Positions 52,864-61,964 of a stretch of 64,000 nucleotides of DNA are shown here, in pieces. The stretch is from the NCBI GenBank assembly GCA_033763735.1, contig JANRJY010000067.1, forward strand, positions 1-64,000, in the 5' to 3' direction. Source of the stretch: JANRJY01 sp033763735 (GTDB lineage: Bacteria; Bacteroidota; Bacteroidia; Cytophagales; UBA9547). Under the pieces are notes generated by a model. The model was not told the DNA's origin and did no database searches. It saw only the letters and a list, made by a program, of their open reading frames with translations. Each line of letters begins with the position of its first letter. The first letter of the stretch is position 1. The position numbers were made by a program, and so were the translations under genes.

Positions 52864-53163
52864 ATGACACATAATTACTTTGTCTATATCACAACAAATT
52901 TCAACAAAACTGTACTTTATACAGGTGTAACCAATGATTTGGCTCGGAGAATAGAAGAACACAAATCAAGTTCATTAGAAAATAAAAATAATTTTACTGC
53001 TAAATACAAGGCATTTTATTTGATTTATTGGGAGCGATTTCAATGGATTCAACATGCAATTGCAAGAGAAAAAGAAATAAAAGGATGGTCAAGGATGAAG
53101 AAGTTGGAATTGATAAAGTCTTTTAATCCGGAATTAAGATTTTTGAATGATGAAATTGAATAG
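52864..53163 (+). CDS. GIY-YIG nuclease superfamily protein
   Basis: A 99-residue protein with a single GIY-YIG domain: HNYFVYITTNFNKTVLYTGVTNDLARRIEEHK holds the two Tyr strands and the catalytic Arg, and KEIKGWSRMKKLELI the Glu-containing helix. These UPF0213-like small proteins are common in Bacteroidota and may act in DNA repair; activity is unproven. It directly precedes the tandem-repeat array, whose first unit begins at the stop codon. Confidence 0.88.
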   Translation: MTHNYFVYITTNFNKTVLYTGVTNDLARRIEEHKSSSLENKNNFTAKYKAFYLIYWERFQWIQHAIAREKEIKGWSRMKKLELIKSFNPELRFLNDEIE

Positions 53164-54240
53164 ACCCCTCGTGCCTCGGGGTGACAATGAAAATGTGTAC
53201 TTTAATCGAAATTAGTTTTCACTCATAATTAGATGGTTAATGGCACAAAGCTTTCATTGTCATGCCGAAGAATGAGGCATCTTTTTAACATTTGTATCTT
53301 TAACTAACCTACAGACCCCTCGTGCCTCGGAGTGACAATGAAAATGTGTACTTATATCTAAATAATTAGTCTTTCAATCCATGATAATTATTGGCACAAA
53401 GCTTTCATTGTCATGCCGAAGAATGAGGCATCTTTTTGATATTAGCATCTTTATATAATCTACAGACCCCTCGTGCCTCGGGGTGACAATGGCAATTTGT
53501 ACTTAAATCTAAATATTCAATCTTTCAGACCAATTAAGTTATTTGCACAAAGCTTTCATTGTCATGCCGAAGCATGAGGCATCTTTTTGATATTAGCATC
53601 TTTATCTAACCTACAGACCCCACGTACCTCTGGGTGACAATGAAAATGTGTACTTATATCTAAATAATTAGTCTTTCAATCCATGATAATTATTTGCACA
53701 AAGCTTTCATTGTCATGCCGAAGGATGAGGCATCTTTTTAATATTTCTATCTTTATATAACCTACAGATCCCTCGTGCCTCGGGGTGACAATGGCAATTT
53801 GTACTTAAATCTAAATATTCAATCTTTCAGACCAATTAAGTTATTTGCACAAAGCTTTCATTGTCATGCCGAAGCATGAGGCATCTTTTTAATATTTCTA
53901 TCTTTATATAACCTACAGACCCCTCCTGCCTCGGGGTAACAATGAAAATGTTTACTTATTTCTATACAATCAGTCTTTCAGACCAATTAAGTTATTGACA
54001 CAAAGCCTTCATTGTCATGCCGAAGGATGAGGCATCTATTTGATATTAGCATCTTTATCTAACATGCAGACCCCTCGGGGTGACAATGGCAATTTGTACT
54101 TATATCTAAATATTCAATCTTTCAGACCAATTAAGTTATTGGCACAAAGCTTTCATTGTCATGCCGAAGGATGAGGCATCTTTTTGATATAAGCATCTTT
54201 ATATAACCTACAGACCCCTCGTGCCTCGGGGTGACAATAA
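53163..54240. repeat. Tandem array of eight ~150-bp units with paired inverted motifs
   Basis: AGACCCCTCGTGCCTCGGGG followed by TGACAATG recurs at 53163, 53313, 53464, 53614, 53765, 53917, 54068 and 54212, a spacing of 144-152 bases. Between copies there is a related motif on the opposite strand (CATTGTCATGCCGAAG.ATG followed by AGGCATC). Spacers are also conserved, so this is a tandem duplication of one inverted-repeat unit. No open frame or known RNA is present. A single copy of the motif is at 40417-40444. Confidence 0.92.
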
Positions 54241-54397
54241 TAATGTTTACTTTTTGATGTAAATTTACCTCTGAAAATAATGTTAAAATTCATTATTCAT
54301 GAAAGGTTTTCATATTAAGGCCAAATGATAAGGATACGAATGGATATGAATACTTATTTTGTAAAATTTTTCCAAAACATTTTCACAACATTCAATC

Positions 54398-54619
54398 ATG
54401 CCCACCCCTCCCAACTCCAACAATCCCTTGCATGGCATCACTTTAGAAATGATTGTGAATCATTTAGTGGCAACATATGGCTGGAAAGAACTTGGTGAGC
54501 GCATTAATATCAAGTGCTTTAATATTGACCCAAGTATTAAGTCATCGCTTACATTTCTTCGCAAAACACCTTGGGCACGCAAAAAAGTGGAGGATTTGTA
54601 CTTGAAGTCAATTAGTTGA
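54398..54619 (+). CDS. VF530 (DUF2132) family DNA-binding-like protein
   Basis: A 73-residue protein with the whole VF530 pattern: NNPLHGITLEMIVNHLVATYGWKELGERINIKCFNIDPSIKSSLTFLRKTPWARKKVEDLYL. The family is a small helical fold with DNA-binding-like features; its role is unknown. It overlaps the 3' end of the SUI1-domain gene by 8 bases on the opposite strand. Confidence 0.9.
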   Translation: MPTPPNSNNPLHGITLEMIVNHLVATYGWKELGERINIKCFNIDPSIKSSLTFLRKTPWARKKVEDLYLKSIS

Positions 54620-54929
54620 TTACCTTGTGCTTATATCCCTTTTGGGAAAGCAATTCCGATATTTTTTGTCGGTTATCTCCTTGAATTATTATTTCACCAT
54701 CTTTAAAGCTTCCTCCGGTTCCGCATTTGTTTTTAATGGCTTTAGTCAGCATTTCAAAATCCACTTTCTTACCTACGAAACCTTTAACTAAAGTTACTTG
54801 TTTGCCTGCTCTTTGCTTTTTGTCAAGGCATACTGTCAAGTTTTGCGCCTCAGTTGGCAAAAAATGCACATAACTCTTGTCTGTACTTGAATACTGTGTT
54901 TCCGGATTGGTGGAGTATACAATGCTCAT
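54612..54929 (-). CDS. SUI1/eIF1-like translation factor (YciH family)
   Basis: A 105-residue protein with a C-terminal SUI1 domain: LTVCLDKKQRAGKQVTLVKGFVGKKVDFEMLTKAIKNKCGTGGSFKDGEIIIQGDNRQKISELLSQKGY. The conserved CGTGGS and DGEIIIQGD blocks are intact. Bacterial YciH binds the ribosomal small subunit and influences start-site fidelity or stress translation. It is a single gene, convergent with VF530. Confidence 0.92.
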   Translation of the reverse strand: MSIVYSTNPETQYSSTDKSYVHFLPTEAQNLTVCLDKKQRAGKQVTLVKGFVGKKVDFEMLTKAIKNKCGTGGSFKDGEIIIQGDNRQKISELLSQKGYKHKVIN

Positions 54930-55021
54930 TATGCATTAAATTATTTATTGTCCATAATATTTATTTCAAAAAAGAATTCAAACTTGGGTTACCTTTTAAA
55001 ATCGAGAGGTATAAAATAAAA

Positions 55022-55042
55022 AATCCCACCAAAGGCGGGATT
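55022..55042 (-). terminator. Rho-independent terminator of the ECF sigma gene
   Basis: On the minus strand AATCCCGCC, loop TTT and GGTGGGATT form a 9-bp stem with one G-T pair, followed by a T-rich run (TTTTATTTTA). It lies ~40 bases after the sigma factor stop codon. Confidence 0.85.
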
Positions 55043-55081
55043 CTTTATAAAATATACAAACTAAAACACAACTAATCTTTA

Positions 55082-55585
55082 CTATACATACATAGTAAGC
55101 ATATCTTTAAGTTCCTTTCTTGCAATGTGAATACGATTTTTCACAGTTCCAATTGGGATATTTAATTTTTCTGCAATTTCGTAGTACTTAAATCCTCTGT
55201 AATACATTACAAAAGGATCCTTGTAGTCTTCATTCAGCAAATTTAATGCTTTATTGATATCTTGCAAGGAAAAATTTGATAAAGCTTCATTTTTTGATAC
55301 GTAAGTGGGTGAATTGATAAAATAGGCATTTTCAGTAGCATCAATAAAGGTGTTTCTTTTGACCAATTTTTGATAATTAGTGATAAATGTATTTTTCATA
55401 ATTGTATACATCCAAGCTTTCAAATTTGTGCCTTCGGCAAATTTTTCACGATTGGTAAATGCTTTAATTAATGTGTCCTGCAACAAGTCTTTTGCTTCAT
55501 CCAAATCTCTTGTTAAACGCATAGCGAAAGGTTTTAGTGCTTTTGATATGGTAATTATATTTAAGTTAAATTCTTGCTGAGTCAT
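55082..55585 (-). CDS. ECF-type RNA polymerase sigma factor
   Basis: A 167-residue sigma-70-family protein. Region 2 reads LKPFAMRLTRDLDEAKDLLQDTLIKAFTNREKFAEGTNLKAWMYTIMKNTFITNYQKL (core binding and -10 recognition), and region 4 reads LNLLNEDYKDPFVMYYRGFKYYEIAEKLNIPIGTVKNRIHIARKELK (helix-turn-helix for -35). There is no anti-sigma gene next to it, so control may be by its own expression. Two perfect inverted repeats built on TTGTTTAA lie upstream. Confidence 0.92.
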   Translation of the reverse strand: MTQQEFNLNIITISKALKPFAMRLTRDLDEAKDLLQDTLIKAFTNREKFAEGTNLKAWMYTIMKNTFITNYQKLVKRNTFIDATENAYFINSPTYVSKNEALSNFSLQDINKALNLLNEDYKDPFVMYYRGFKYYEIAEKLNIPIGTVKNRIHIARKELKDMLTMYV

Positions 55586-55619
55586 ATTGTTTAATATTTA
55601 TTGCTCAAAATTAAACAAT
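55586..55619 (-). promoter_or_regulatory. Promoter and 10-bp inverted repeat upstream of the sigma gene
   Basis: ATTGTTTAAT (55586-55595) and ATTAAACAAT (55610-55619) are perfect inverted arms directly before the start codon. The -7 element CAAAATTA (55606-55613; TAATTTTG on the minus strand) lies in the right part, with a TTG 18 bases further upstream at 55632-55634. The transcript leader could fold into this hairpin. Confidence 0.6.
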
Positions 55620-55641
55620 ATTTTCAATAATCAAGTATTTT

Positions 55642-55670
55642 GTTTAACATTTTATGCATTATTGTTAAAC
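55642..55670. promoter_or_regulatory. Second inverted repeat upstream of the sigma gene
   Basis: GTTTAACA (55642-55649) and TGTTAAAC (55663-55670) are perfect 8-bp arms around 13 bases. The arm motif is shared with the repeat at 55586-55619, which suggests a regulator that binds both. Confidence 0.5.
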
Positions 55671-55798
55671 ATTAATTAAAATCAAAAAATAATTTAGGCA
55701 ATAAATGTCTATACATCAATTAATTAAGAATTTAAATATTTTTTAATGTGATTTAATAAAATAACTGCATTCGAATTTTCTAATCCCATTCATTTCTA

Positions 55799-55806
55799 TA
55801 ATTTTG
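55799..55806 (+). promoter_or_regulatory. -7 promoter element of the nucleotidyltransferase gene
   Basis: TAATTTTG matches TAnnTTTG exactly, 45 bases before the ATG at 55852. No convincing upstream TTG was identified. Confidence 0.4.
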
Positions 55807-55851
55807 AGCGATTTGTATAAATACACTTAAGAATATATTTAAACTTAAAAT

Positions 55852-56754
55852 ATGAAACCTACATTATTAGTATTAGCAGCGGGAATGAGTAGCAGGTATG
55901 GTGGCGGATTGAAACAGATTGACCCAATTGGACCTACAGGTGAAATAATAATTGATTATTCCATTTATGATGCTGTGAAGGCTGGTTTTGGAAAGGTGGT
56001 TTTTGTAATTCGCAAAAGTATAGAACAACAATTCAAAGAAGCTATTGGTAATAAATACAAAGGAATTGAAGTTGCTTATGCATTTCAGGAAATGGATATG
56101 CTTCCTAAAGGCAGCGAAATGGATGTAAGCCATAGATTGAAACCTTGGGGTACTGCACATGCCGTATGGTGCGCTAAAGATGTTATACATGAACCTTTTG
56201 CAATTATCAATGCGGACGATTTTTATGGTTATACTGCTTTCAAACAAGTTGCTGATTTTTTGGTTGCAAATAATGGTAAAGACATATATTCTATAGCCGG
56301 TTATCAAATGAAATATACCATGTCGGAAGAGGGTTCTGTTAACAGAGGTGTATGTGAAAAAGATGCTGCAGGCAATTTAGTTGGTATTGTTGAGAGAATC
56401 GACATTAATAAAACACCTGAAGGAATTGTATGTATGGCTCCGGAAGGCAAAATTGTATTTAAAGGTGACGAACCTGTTTCGATGAATTTTATGGGTTTCA
56501 CACCATTGGTATTCAAACAAATGGAAACTTATTTTGTGAATTTTCTTAAAGAAATTGGGCAAGATCCTAAAAAAGAATTTTTTATTCCATTATTGCTGAA
56601 TCACCTGGTAAAAACGAAAGAAACTTTAATCAAAGTTCTTGATGTTCAGGAAGAATGGATAGGGGTTACGTATGCTGCGGATAAGGCAAAAGCTGCTGAA
56701 AGCATCAAAAAACTGGTAGATTCTGGGAAATATCCTTTGAATCTTTGGAAATAG
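55852..56754 (+). CDS. Sugar-phosphate nucleotidyltransferase family protein
   Basis: A 300-residue cytosolic enzyme of the NTP-transferase fold. The N-terminal LLVLAAGMSSRYGGGLKQIDPIGPTGEIIIDYSIYDA is the nucleotide-binding loop, and INADDFYG carries the metal-binding Asp pair; WGTAHAVWCAKD and MGFTPLVFKQME are further conserved blocks. It would make an NDP-sugar. Which sugar is unknown, and this Bacteroidota group often lacks a defined substrate. It is a single gene, convergent with the rmlC operon. Confidence 0.85.
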   Translation: MKPTLLVLAAGMSSRYGGGLKQIDPIGPTGEIIIDYSIYDAVKAGFGKVVFVIRKSIEQQFKEAIGNKYKGIEVAYAFQEMDMLPKGSEMDVSHRLKPWGTAHAVWCAKDVIHEPFAIINADDFYGYTAFKQVADFLVANNGKDIYSIAGYQMKYTMSEEGSVNRGVCEKDAAGNLVGIVERIDINKTPEGIVCMAPEGKIVFKGDEPVSMNFMGFTPLVFKQMETYFVNFLKEIGQDPKKEFFIPLLLNHLVKTKETLIKVLDVQEEWIGVTYAADKAKAAESIKKLVDSGKYPLNLWK

Positions 56755-56760
56755 TTTGAT

Positions 56761-57060
56761 TTATTCTTTGTCCTGATTGATGTCAACATCCTGCCCTATG
56801 GCAGGGTTGTGATTAAGTCTGAAAATGCCAGTTCCTCTGTATTTAATATTGCCATGACAGTGGATTTTACGTGTTTGGCATTGTGATTTAGGGCAACGTT
56901 TCATTAATATATAGGGCGGGTCCGATTTTTTTTGCTTTAGTTTTATTGGTCTACCTCTTCTATCAAAATTGTAAGCATTATCTTGCTTACATGGCACTTC
57001 TAGGCATGATGAAGTTATCAATGACATTACAAAACATAAAGCACAAATTCGAGCAATCAT
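56761..57060 (-). CDS. Cys-rich small lipoprotein of unknown function
   Basis: A 99-residue protein with a lipoprotein signal (ALCFVMSLITSSC, Cys19). The mature part is basic and Cys-rich (ILMKRCPKSQCQTRKIHCHG). No family is recognised. It overlaps the stop codon of the upstream binding-protein gene by 4 bases (ATGA), so it is translated with it. The Cys/His spacing could bind a metal or form disulfides. Confidence 0.55.
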   Translation of the reverse strand: MIARICALCFVMSLITSSCLEVPCKQDNAYNFDRRGRPIKLKQKKSDPPYILMKRCPKSQCQTRKIHCHGNIKYRGTGIFRLNHNPAIGQDVDINQDKE

Positions 57061-57908
57061 GATTTAAAGTTATAATCTTTTACGAAATCAGGAACTACGT
57101 TTGCAGATTTAAGAATGTTCGCGATTCTGGTTAACTCCAAGTTGTCGATGACAGAATTTGAAGCCCATTCAACAGATTGTAACCAGGTTTCGACATCATT
57201 TACTTGCAATTTATATTCATTGGCAATTATATGACTCAAGTTTGGCAACTGCCTAATAGTCAGGACGATATTTTCAATAATTTGCAATAATCTATCTATC
57301 AAAACTAAATTGGCTTTGTAAAATTCACTTCTGAATACCATCACAAAACAGGGCCAGGGCGTAGGAAAAGTCCCTATTCTTCGCAAAACTTTTGCGTCTA
57401 CATAAGGCTTGGTGGTAAACTTTTCCCAAAAAAATATATCCGACCTCGATTCTGTTAAGCTTGTTATTGCTCCTTGTATGTCATTTACAATTACAAACTG
57501 ATCTTCATTGATTTCCTTCCCATATTCAAATGCATGCAATTTGGCCATCAAATGTGATCCGGATCCCCTTCTGCTTATCGCATATTTTTTGTCAAAAACT
57601 TGATCGATGGTATCTATTTTCGAATTTTGATTGACATGAATACCCCAAATCAAAGGTGATTTGACATAATATTGATGAATTGATATAGGGAAATTTTGAA
57701 GTTTAAAATTGATAGCACCTTCAGTTAACAAAATAGCCATGTCTAACTCATTATTTTTAAGTGAATTAGCCATTGCCCCAGTCCCTCCTGGATAATTTTT
57801 CCAATCAACTTCTATTCCATAGGATTCAAAAATCTTATTATTAATTCCATATATCCATGGAAAATTAAAATGTTCCGGAACGCCTCCTATTCTTATTTTC
57901 TTAAACAT
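57057..57908 (-). CDS. Cytosolic periplasmic-binding-protein-like protein
   Basis: A 283-residue protein from ATG 57908 (MFKKIRIGGVPEHFNFPW). It has the two-lobe NMT1/ABC substrate-binding fold: YGIEVDWKNYPGGTGAMANSLKNNELDMAILLTEGAI, KKYAISRRGSGSHLMAKLHAFEYG, and SDIFFWEKFTTKPYVD. There is no signal peptide or membrane helix, so it stays in the cytosol and cannot serve a transporter in the normal way. A role as an enzyme, sensor or metabolite-binding protein is likely. It lies 1 base after the rmlC stop codon and is coupled to the lipoprotein gene downstream. Confidence 0.7.
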   Translation of the reverse strand: MFKKIRIGGVPEHFNFPWIYGINNKIFESYGIEVDWKNYPGGTGAMANSLKNNELDMAILLTEGAINFKLQNFPISIHQYYVKSPLIWGIHVNQNSKIDTIDQVFDKKYAISRRGSGSHLMAKLHAFEYGKEINEDQFVIVNDIQGAITSLTESRSDIFFWEKFTTKPYVDAKVLRRIGTFPTPWPCFVMVFRSEFYKANLVLIDRLLQIIENIVLTIRQLPNLSHIIANEYKLQVNDVETWLQSVEWASNSVIDNLELTRIANILKSANVVPDFVKDYNFKS

Positions 57909-57909
57909 T

Positions 57910-58449
57910 TTATGGAATATAATCGGGATGAGTTGCATCCTTTTCTGACAACACCGGTTGCAAGATAGGCCAATTTATTCCAAACAAAGGGTCATTCCAT
58001 CTGATACCTTTCTCCTTGCCGGGTGTATAAAATTGCGATACCTGATAACTCACTTCACAATTCTCTTCAAGTGTGATAAATCCATGAGCAAATCCTTCTG
58101 GAACATACAACATCCTATAATTTTGATCCGATAGCTCGACCTTTATATGTTGGCAATAAGTACTTGAACCTTTGCGAATATCAATGATTACGTCCATGAT
58201 TTTGCCTTTTGTACATCTTATCAATTTTGCTTCTTCTGCACCATCTATTTGATAGTGCATGCCTCTTAGAGTGTATTTAGGAATTGAAAGCGACATATTG
58301 CTTTGAGGCATTACTGTTTTCAAATTATGTTTTTCGAACTCGTTGGCACAAAAAGTTCGAGCAAAAAATCCTCTTTCATCACTGCGTTTTTCCAAATCAA
58401 TGATAAAAGCGCCTTTTAGGTTTGTTTCTGTAAATATCATATGGTACAA
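57910..58449 (-). CDS. rfbC: dTDP-4-dehydrorhamnose 3,5-epimerase
   Basis: Third enzyme of dTDP-L-rhamnose synthesis (also called RmlC). The 179-residue cupin has DERGFFARTF, the catalytic His65 in LRGMHYQ, LIRCTKGKIMDVIIDIR, VPEGFAHGFITLEE, SYQVSQFYTPGKEKGIRWNDP with the catalytic Tyr, and IDWP-like GINWPI. The start may also be Met4 (58440). RmlA, RmlB and RmlD are not adjacent, so the pathway is dispersed. It leads a three-gene unit with the cytosolic binding protein and the Cys-rich lipoprotein. Confidence 0.93.
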   Translation of the reverse strand: MYHMIFTETNLKGAFIIDLEKRSDERGFFARTFCANEFEKHNLKTVMPQSNMSLSIPKYTLRGMHYQIDGAEEAKLIRCTKGKIMDVIIDIRKGSSTYCQHIKVELSDQNYRMLYVPEGFAHGFITLEENCEVSYQVSQFYTPGKEKGIRWNDPLFGINWPILQPVLSEKDATHPDYIP

Positions 58450-58486
58450 ATATGTTCCAAAAATGAAGAAAAAAAGTAAAAATCCT

Positions 58487-58753
58487 TTATTTCTGTTTCA
58501 TATTTCGTTCACGGAAAAAATATACATTAATTACTAAAGCAAGTGTATTGCAAATAATCGAAAGATATGAATGACTCTGAATACCTTCAACAATGAAAGC
58601 CAAGGACCCAATGCCGGCAACGATACTGCCTCTGTTCATGGTTTTATGAAACTCAGCCAAGTCGATATTTTCGAATTTCATATTCATGTATTTGAAAGTT
58701 ATATATACTGAATATCCAATACATGCTATGCCTACTATAAATAAACCTTCCAT
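58487..58753 (-). CDS. Small three-helix inner-membrane protein
   Basis: An 88-residue protein with membrane helices at about residues 3-21, 43-58 and 64-81, a short amphipathic loop (NMKFENIDLAEFHKTMNRGS) and a basic tail (FFRERNMKQK). No family is recognised. It lies 37 bases upstream of rmlC on the same strand and may be co-transcribed with it. Confidence 0.6.
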   Translation of the reverse strand: MEGLFIVGIACIGYSVYITFKYMNMKFENIDLAEFHKTMNRGSIVAGIGSLAFIVEGIQSHSYLSIICNTLALVINVYFFRERNMKQK

Positions 58754-58773
58754 ATATATAGAATATTAAAAAA

Positions 58774-59634
58774 TCAATCGGTTTGTAAATAGTTAAAAAT
58801 CTCCTTTTTCAAAAGTTCCGGCTTTTCATTTGAAACCAAATGACCTGTATGAGGTATTACATGGAATTTGGCTTTAGCGTTTATAAGCATTTTACGTGCA
58901 AATGTAACATTGGCAGTATCCACAATCCAATCATCGCCACCATGAAGTACGCTTACATGTATTTTAATTTTTTGCCAAATGGGTATCAACTTTTGAAGTT
59001 CTTCTACATGGGCGTATTTTTCATCAGTAGCCACATTCAAAGGTTTAGGTAACATCCATCTGATAATCATCCATTTCCCTAAACTTGAAAACCACCAGAA
59101 TTTCTCTTTTTCAGGATCGATGGCTGCCCCTGCCAATATGAGTGCTTTAACTTTATCTTGATTTTCTGAAGCTAACTTTGCTGCAACAGGGGCCCCAAAT
59201 GATCTGCCTATAATAATGATTGGTTTATTGTTTTTATGACTGTCAATGATTGGTTGAAAATATTGGGCTTGCTTTGAAATTGACAGTTCCGGAATCCCAT
59301 AACCTGACTTTCCGTAACCTGGCCTGTCAACGGACACAATTCTGAATTTTTGCCGCAATAAACTATCGTCCATCAAATGAATATATCCATACCACTCCCC
59401 CGGAGCGCCATGTATCATTAACAACATTGGAAGCGTATCGCAGCCTGTTGAGGCGAAGTGGATTTGACGATCATTTACTTTGTAAGTTGTAAATGTAGGT
59501 TTATACGACTTTGTATTGTAATATCCTTTAATATCTGAACTTGTCATCCGATATTTTCTGAAACACCCAGCCCATCCAATAATTATTAATCCCAAAAAGG
59601 AAAAAATTAATACAGGTTTGAGTTTTTTTATCAT
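58774..59634 (-). CDS. Alpha/beta-hydrolase lipoprotein
   Basis: A 286-residue protein. The N-terminus is a lipoprotein signal (FSFLGLIIIGWAGC, Cys24). The hydrolase core has the oxyanion strand LLMIHGAPGEWYGY, the nucleophile elbow GRSFGAP with Ser145, VLHGGDDWIVD (Asp), and HTGHL (His). Substrates may be esters or amides; none can be named. It is divergent from the GH36-like gene across ~100 bases. Confidence 0.85.
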   Translation of the reverse strand: MIKKLKPVLIFSFLGLIIIGWAGCFRKYRMTSSDIKGYYNTKSYKPTFTTYKVNDRQIHFASTGCDTLPMLLMIHGAPGEWYGYIHLMDDSLLRQKFRIVSVDRPGYGKSGYGIPELSISKQAQYFQPIIDSHKNNKPIIIIGRSFGAPVAAKLASENQDKVKALILAGAAIDPEKEKFWWFSSLGKWMIIRWMLPKPLNVATDEKYAHVEELQKLIPIWQKIKIHVSVLHGGDDWIVDTANVTFARKMLINAKAKFHVIPHTGHLVSNEKPELLKKEIFNYLQTD

Positions 59635-59732
59635 TAACAGATATACGTATAAAGTTACATTTTATTTCTTAAAAGTTTTTAACATAACAAAAACTTAATG
59701 AAAAGAGTTATTTTGCCACAAAAATCGTTAAG

Positions 59733-61952
59733 ATGAATTTAATCAAATTAAGAATATCATGCCTTACAATAATTGTATTAACGGCCTGTAAACCAATGAA
59801 TAAGGAGAACAACTTTACATTAACTAATCAAAACAACTCGATTTCTTTTTTAATTAATAATAAAGATAAATTAATAAATCTAATCCCATTTTTTGGAAAT
59901 GAATTTGCCAATATTTCAGTTAAAAATGTAACCGTAAAAGATTCAATATCAAGTGTTTGTTATTCAAATTCTGAAAATAAAAATGAAATTAATCTCTTAA
60001 TTAAAGGATTAGATAATAATCATTTTCTTTATTCAATAAGTTCCAATTCCGAAATTTCACTTAGTGCAGACGATGCTTTAGGCTTCACAATTGGAACAAT
60101 TCCAGGATTTATGCAAGGGCTTACTTTTTATAAATATGGCTCCGTGAAAGCCTGGACACATCCAATTAAAATTAATTATCCGGATAGTATCCCTGAAGTA
60201 GATAACCAGTTTTTTTTATGGCAGTATAATGATTCAACTTACGCATGTATTGTGCCTTTGGCAGCGAATGGATTTGTCTCGCAAATTGGTTTGGTAAATG
60301 GGAAATTAGCAATAAAAGCTCATAGCTACATCTCAATGAATCAAAAAATTGATGCTACATTGTGTATAATAAGCTTTGGCAACGATCCTTACAAACTAAT
60401 TTCTTCTGCATATGAAAAAGGATTGACAGCAATGTCAAAATCCGAGAATCTGAGAAAAAACAAGACTTATCCTGCACTATTTGATAAAATTTTATGGTGT
60501 ACCTGGAATTCATTTGGGCACACATTGAATGCTAATCAAGTATTTGAAGGATTAGAAAGATTCAAAAAGAGCGGTTTTAAATTACCTAATTTATTGCTCG
60601 ATGATGGCTGGAGTGTAGTGAGTGCCTATGGTACTGGAATGTTACAATCCTATAAGCCTGAATCCAATAAGTTTCCTGAAGGTTTTGGTCCTTTTATCAA
60701 AAAAGCAAAAACAGAATTTGGAGTTGAAAATATTGGTGTTTGGCATGCTTTTAATGGATATTGGGCTGGAATTGACCCCAATTCGGAATTAGGAAAACAA
60801 TATAAAAATGACTTAATCCCTTACTTAGATAAAGTTGCATGGACTAATAACCCAATCGACACATTTTATTTTGTAAATCCATTTTCAAAATCGGGATCTG
60901 CATTTTATGAAAATTGGCACCAAATGCTTAAAAATGACGGAGTTTCCTTTGTCAAAGTTGATAATCAATTAATCATAAACCGTATCTCCAAAAACAATTT
61001 TGCATTTGAAAAAACTGCTATTGCTATGGAATCCAATATGCAAAAATCTGTGAAAAAATACTTCAACGGGAATATTATCAATTGTATGGACATGACTAAC
61101 GATGCGGTGTACAATTTTGGTCAAAGTGCGGTAGGCCGTTCTTCTGAGGATTATTTCCCTGAAAACACAAGTTTCAATATCACAGCCGGCAATGAAGCCA
61201 TTCATATATTGTGCAATGCTTACAATTCGCTTTGGTGGAGTCAAATGGTATGGAGCGATTGGGATATGTTTCAAACTCATAAACCAAATGCAAACTATCA
61301 TGCCGTGGCACGTGCCATTAGTGGAGGGCCTATATATATCACTGATAATCCGGGCAATACCAATTATGACTTACTCAAACAATTGATACTTAACGATGGC
61401 AGCATTTTAAGAGCCGATCAACCTGCTTTACCAACAAAAGATTGTCTGTTTTCACTTGGTACAAACACCCCATTGAAAGTGTTTACTTTATCAAATGGAG
61501 CAGGAATGTTAGCCGCATTTGGCATTACAGAGGATTCCATAAGTGAGGGTAACTTCAAAGCATCAGATATTCAAGGACTGGATGGAAGGAAATTTATTGT
61601 TTACGACTATTTTAAAGGCACATTTGCCAAAGTGCAAAAAGATGAGTCAATTCCTATCACATTAAATAAACTTGGTGTTAAGTTGTATATTGTTAAACCA
61701 ATTGTTGAAAAATTTGCTTCCATAGGCTTGAAAAACAAATTCAATGCACCAAAAACCATTAAAAAAGAAATGCTGGCAAACAAAATGGCTTTAATAGAAC
61801 TACAACAAAGTGGTACTTTTATTGCCTGGTGCGAAAGGGAACCATTAAAAGTAGTTGGCTCTAATGAAATACCTCTTGTATTTACGCTTAAAGAAAACAT
61901 TTTGGAAATAATTGTTCCAGAAGGCGAGAATAAAATAGCCATTCAATTCTAA
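59733..61952 (+). CDS. Sip1/raffinose-synthase-like GH36 protein
   Basis: A 739-residue lipoprotein (lipobox LTAC, Cys19). The N-terminal ~230 residues form a beta-sandwich; the TIM barrel starts at DKILWCTWNSFGHTLNANQVFEGLERFKKSGFKLPNLLLDDGWS. The nucleophile Asp is in FVKVDNQ, and the acid/base Asp is expected in the VWSDWDMFQTHKPN segment, both as in Sip1-related alpha-galactosidases. It would hydrolyse or transfer alpha-galactosides. It opens the second carbohydrate run (GH36-like, HAD, DUF1080, GH2). Confidence 0.85.
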   Translation: MNLIKLRISCLTIIVLTACKPMNKENNFTLTNQNNSISFLINNKDKLINLIPFFGNEFANISVKNVTVKDSISSVCYSNSENKNEINLLIKGLDNNHFLYSISSNSEISLSADDALGFTIGTIPGFMQGLTFYKYGSVKAWTHPIKINYPDSIPEVDNQFFLWQYNDSTYACIVPLAANGFVSQIGLVNGKLAIKAHSYISMNQKIDATLCIISFGNDPYKLISSAYEKGLTAMSKSENLRKNKTYPALFDKILWCTWNSFGHTLNANQVFEGLERFKKSGFKLPNLLLDDGWSVVSAYGTGMLQSYKPESNKFPEGFGPFIKKAKTEFGVENIGVWHAFNGYWAGIDPNSELGKQYKNDLIPYLDKVAWTNNPIDTFYFVNPFSKSGSAFYENWHQMLKNDGVSFVKVDNQLIINRISKNNFAFEKTAIAMESNMQKSVKKYFNGNIINCMDMTNDAVYNFGQSAVGRSSEDYFPENTSFNITAGNEAIHILCNAYNSLWWSQMVWSDWDMFQTHKPNANYHAVARAISGGPIYITDNPGNTNYDLLKQLILNDGSILRADQPALPTKDCLFSLGTNTPLKVFTLSNGAGMLAAFGITEDSISEGNFKASDIQGLDGRKFIVYDYFKGTFAKVQKDESIPITLNKLGVKLYIVKPIVEKFASIGLKNKFNAPKTIKKEMLANKMALIELQQSGTFIAWCEREPLKVVGSNEIPLVFTLKENILEIIVPEGENKIAIQF

Positions 61953-61964
61953 ATATTAAACATT

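Noticed and set aside
53163..54240. CRISPR array
   Set aside because: Unit length is ~150 bases and the spacers are as conserved as the repeats; no cas genes are nearby.
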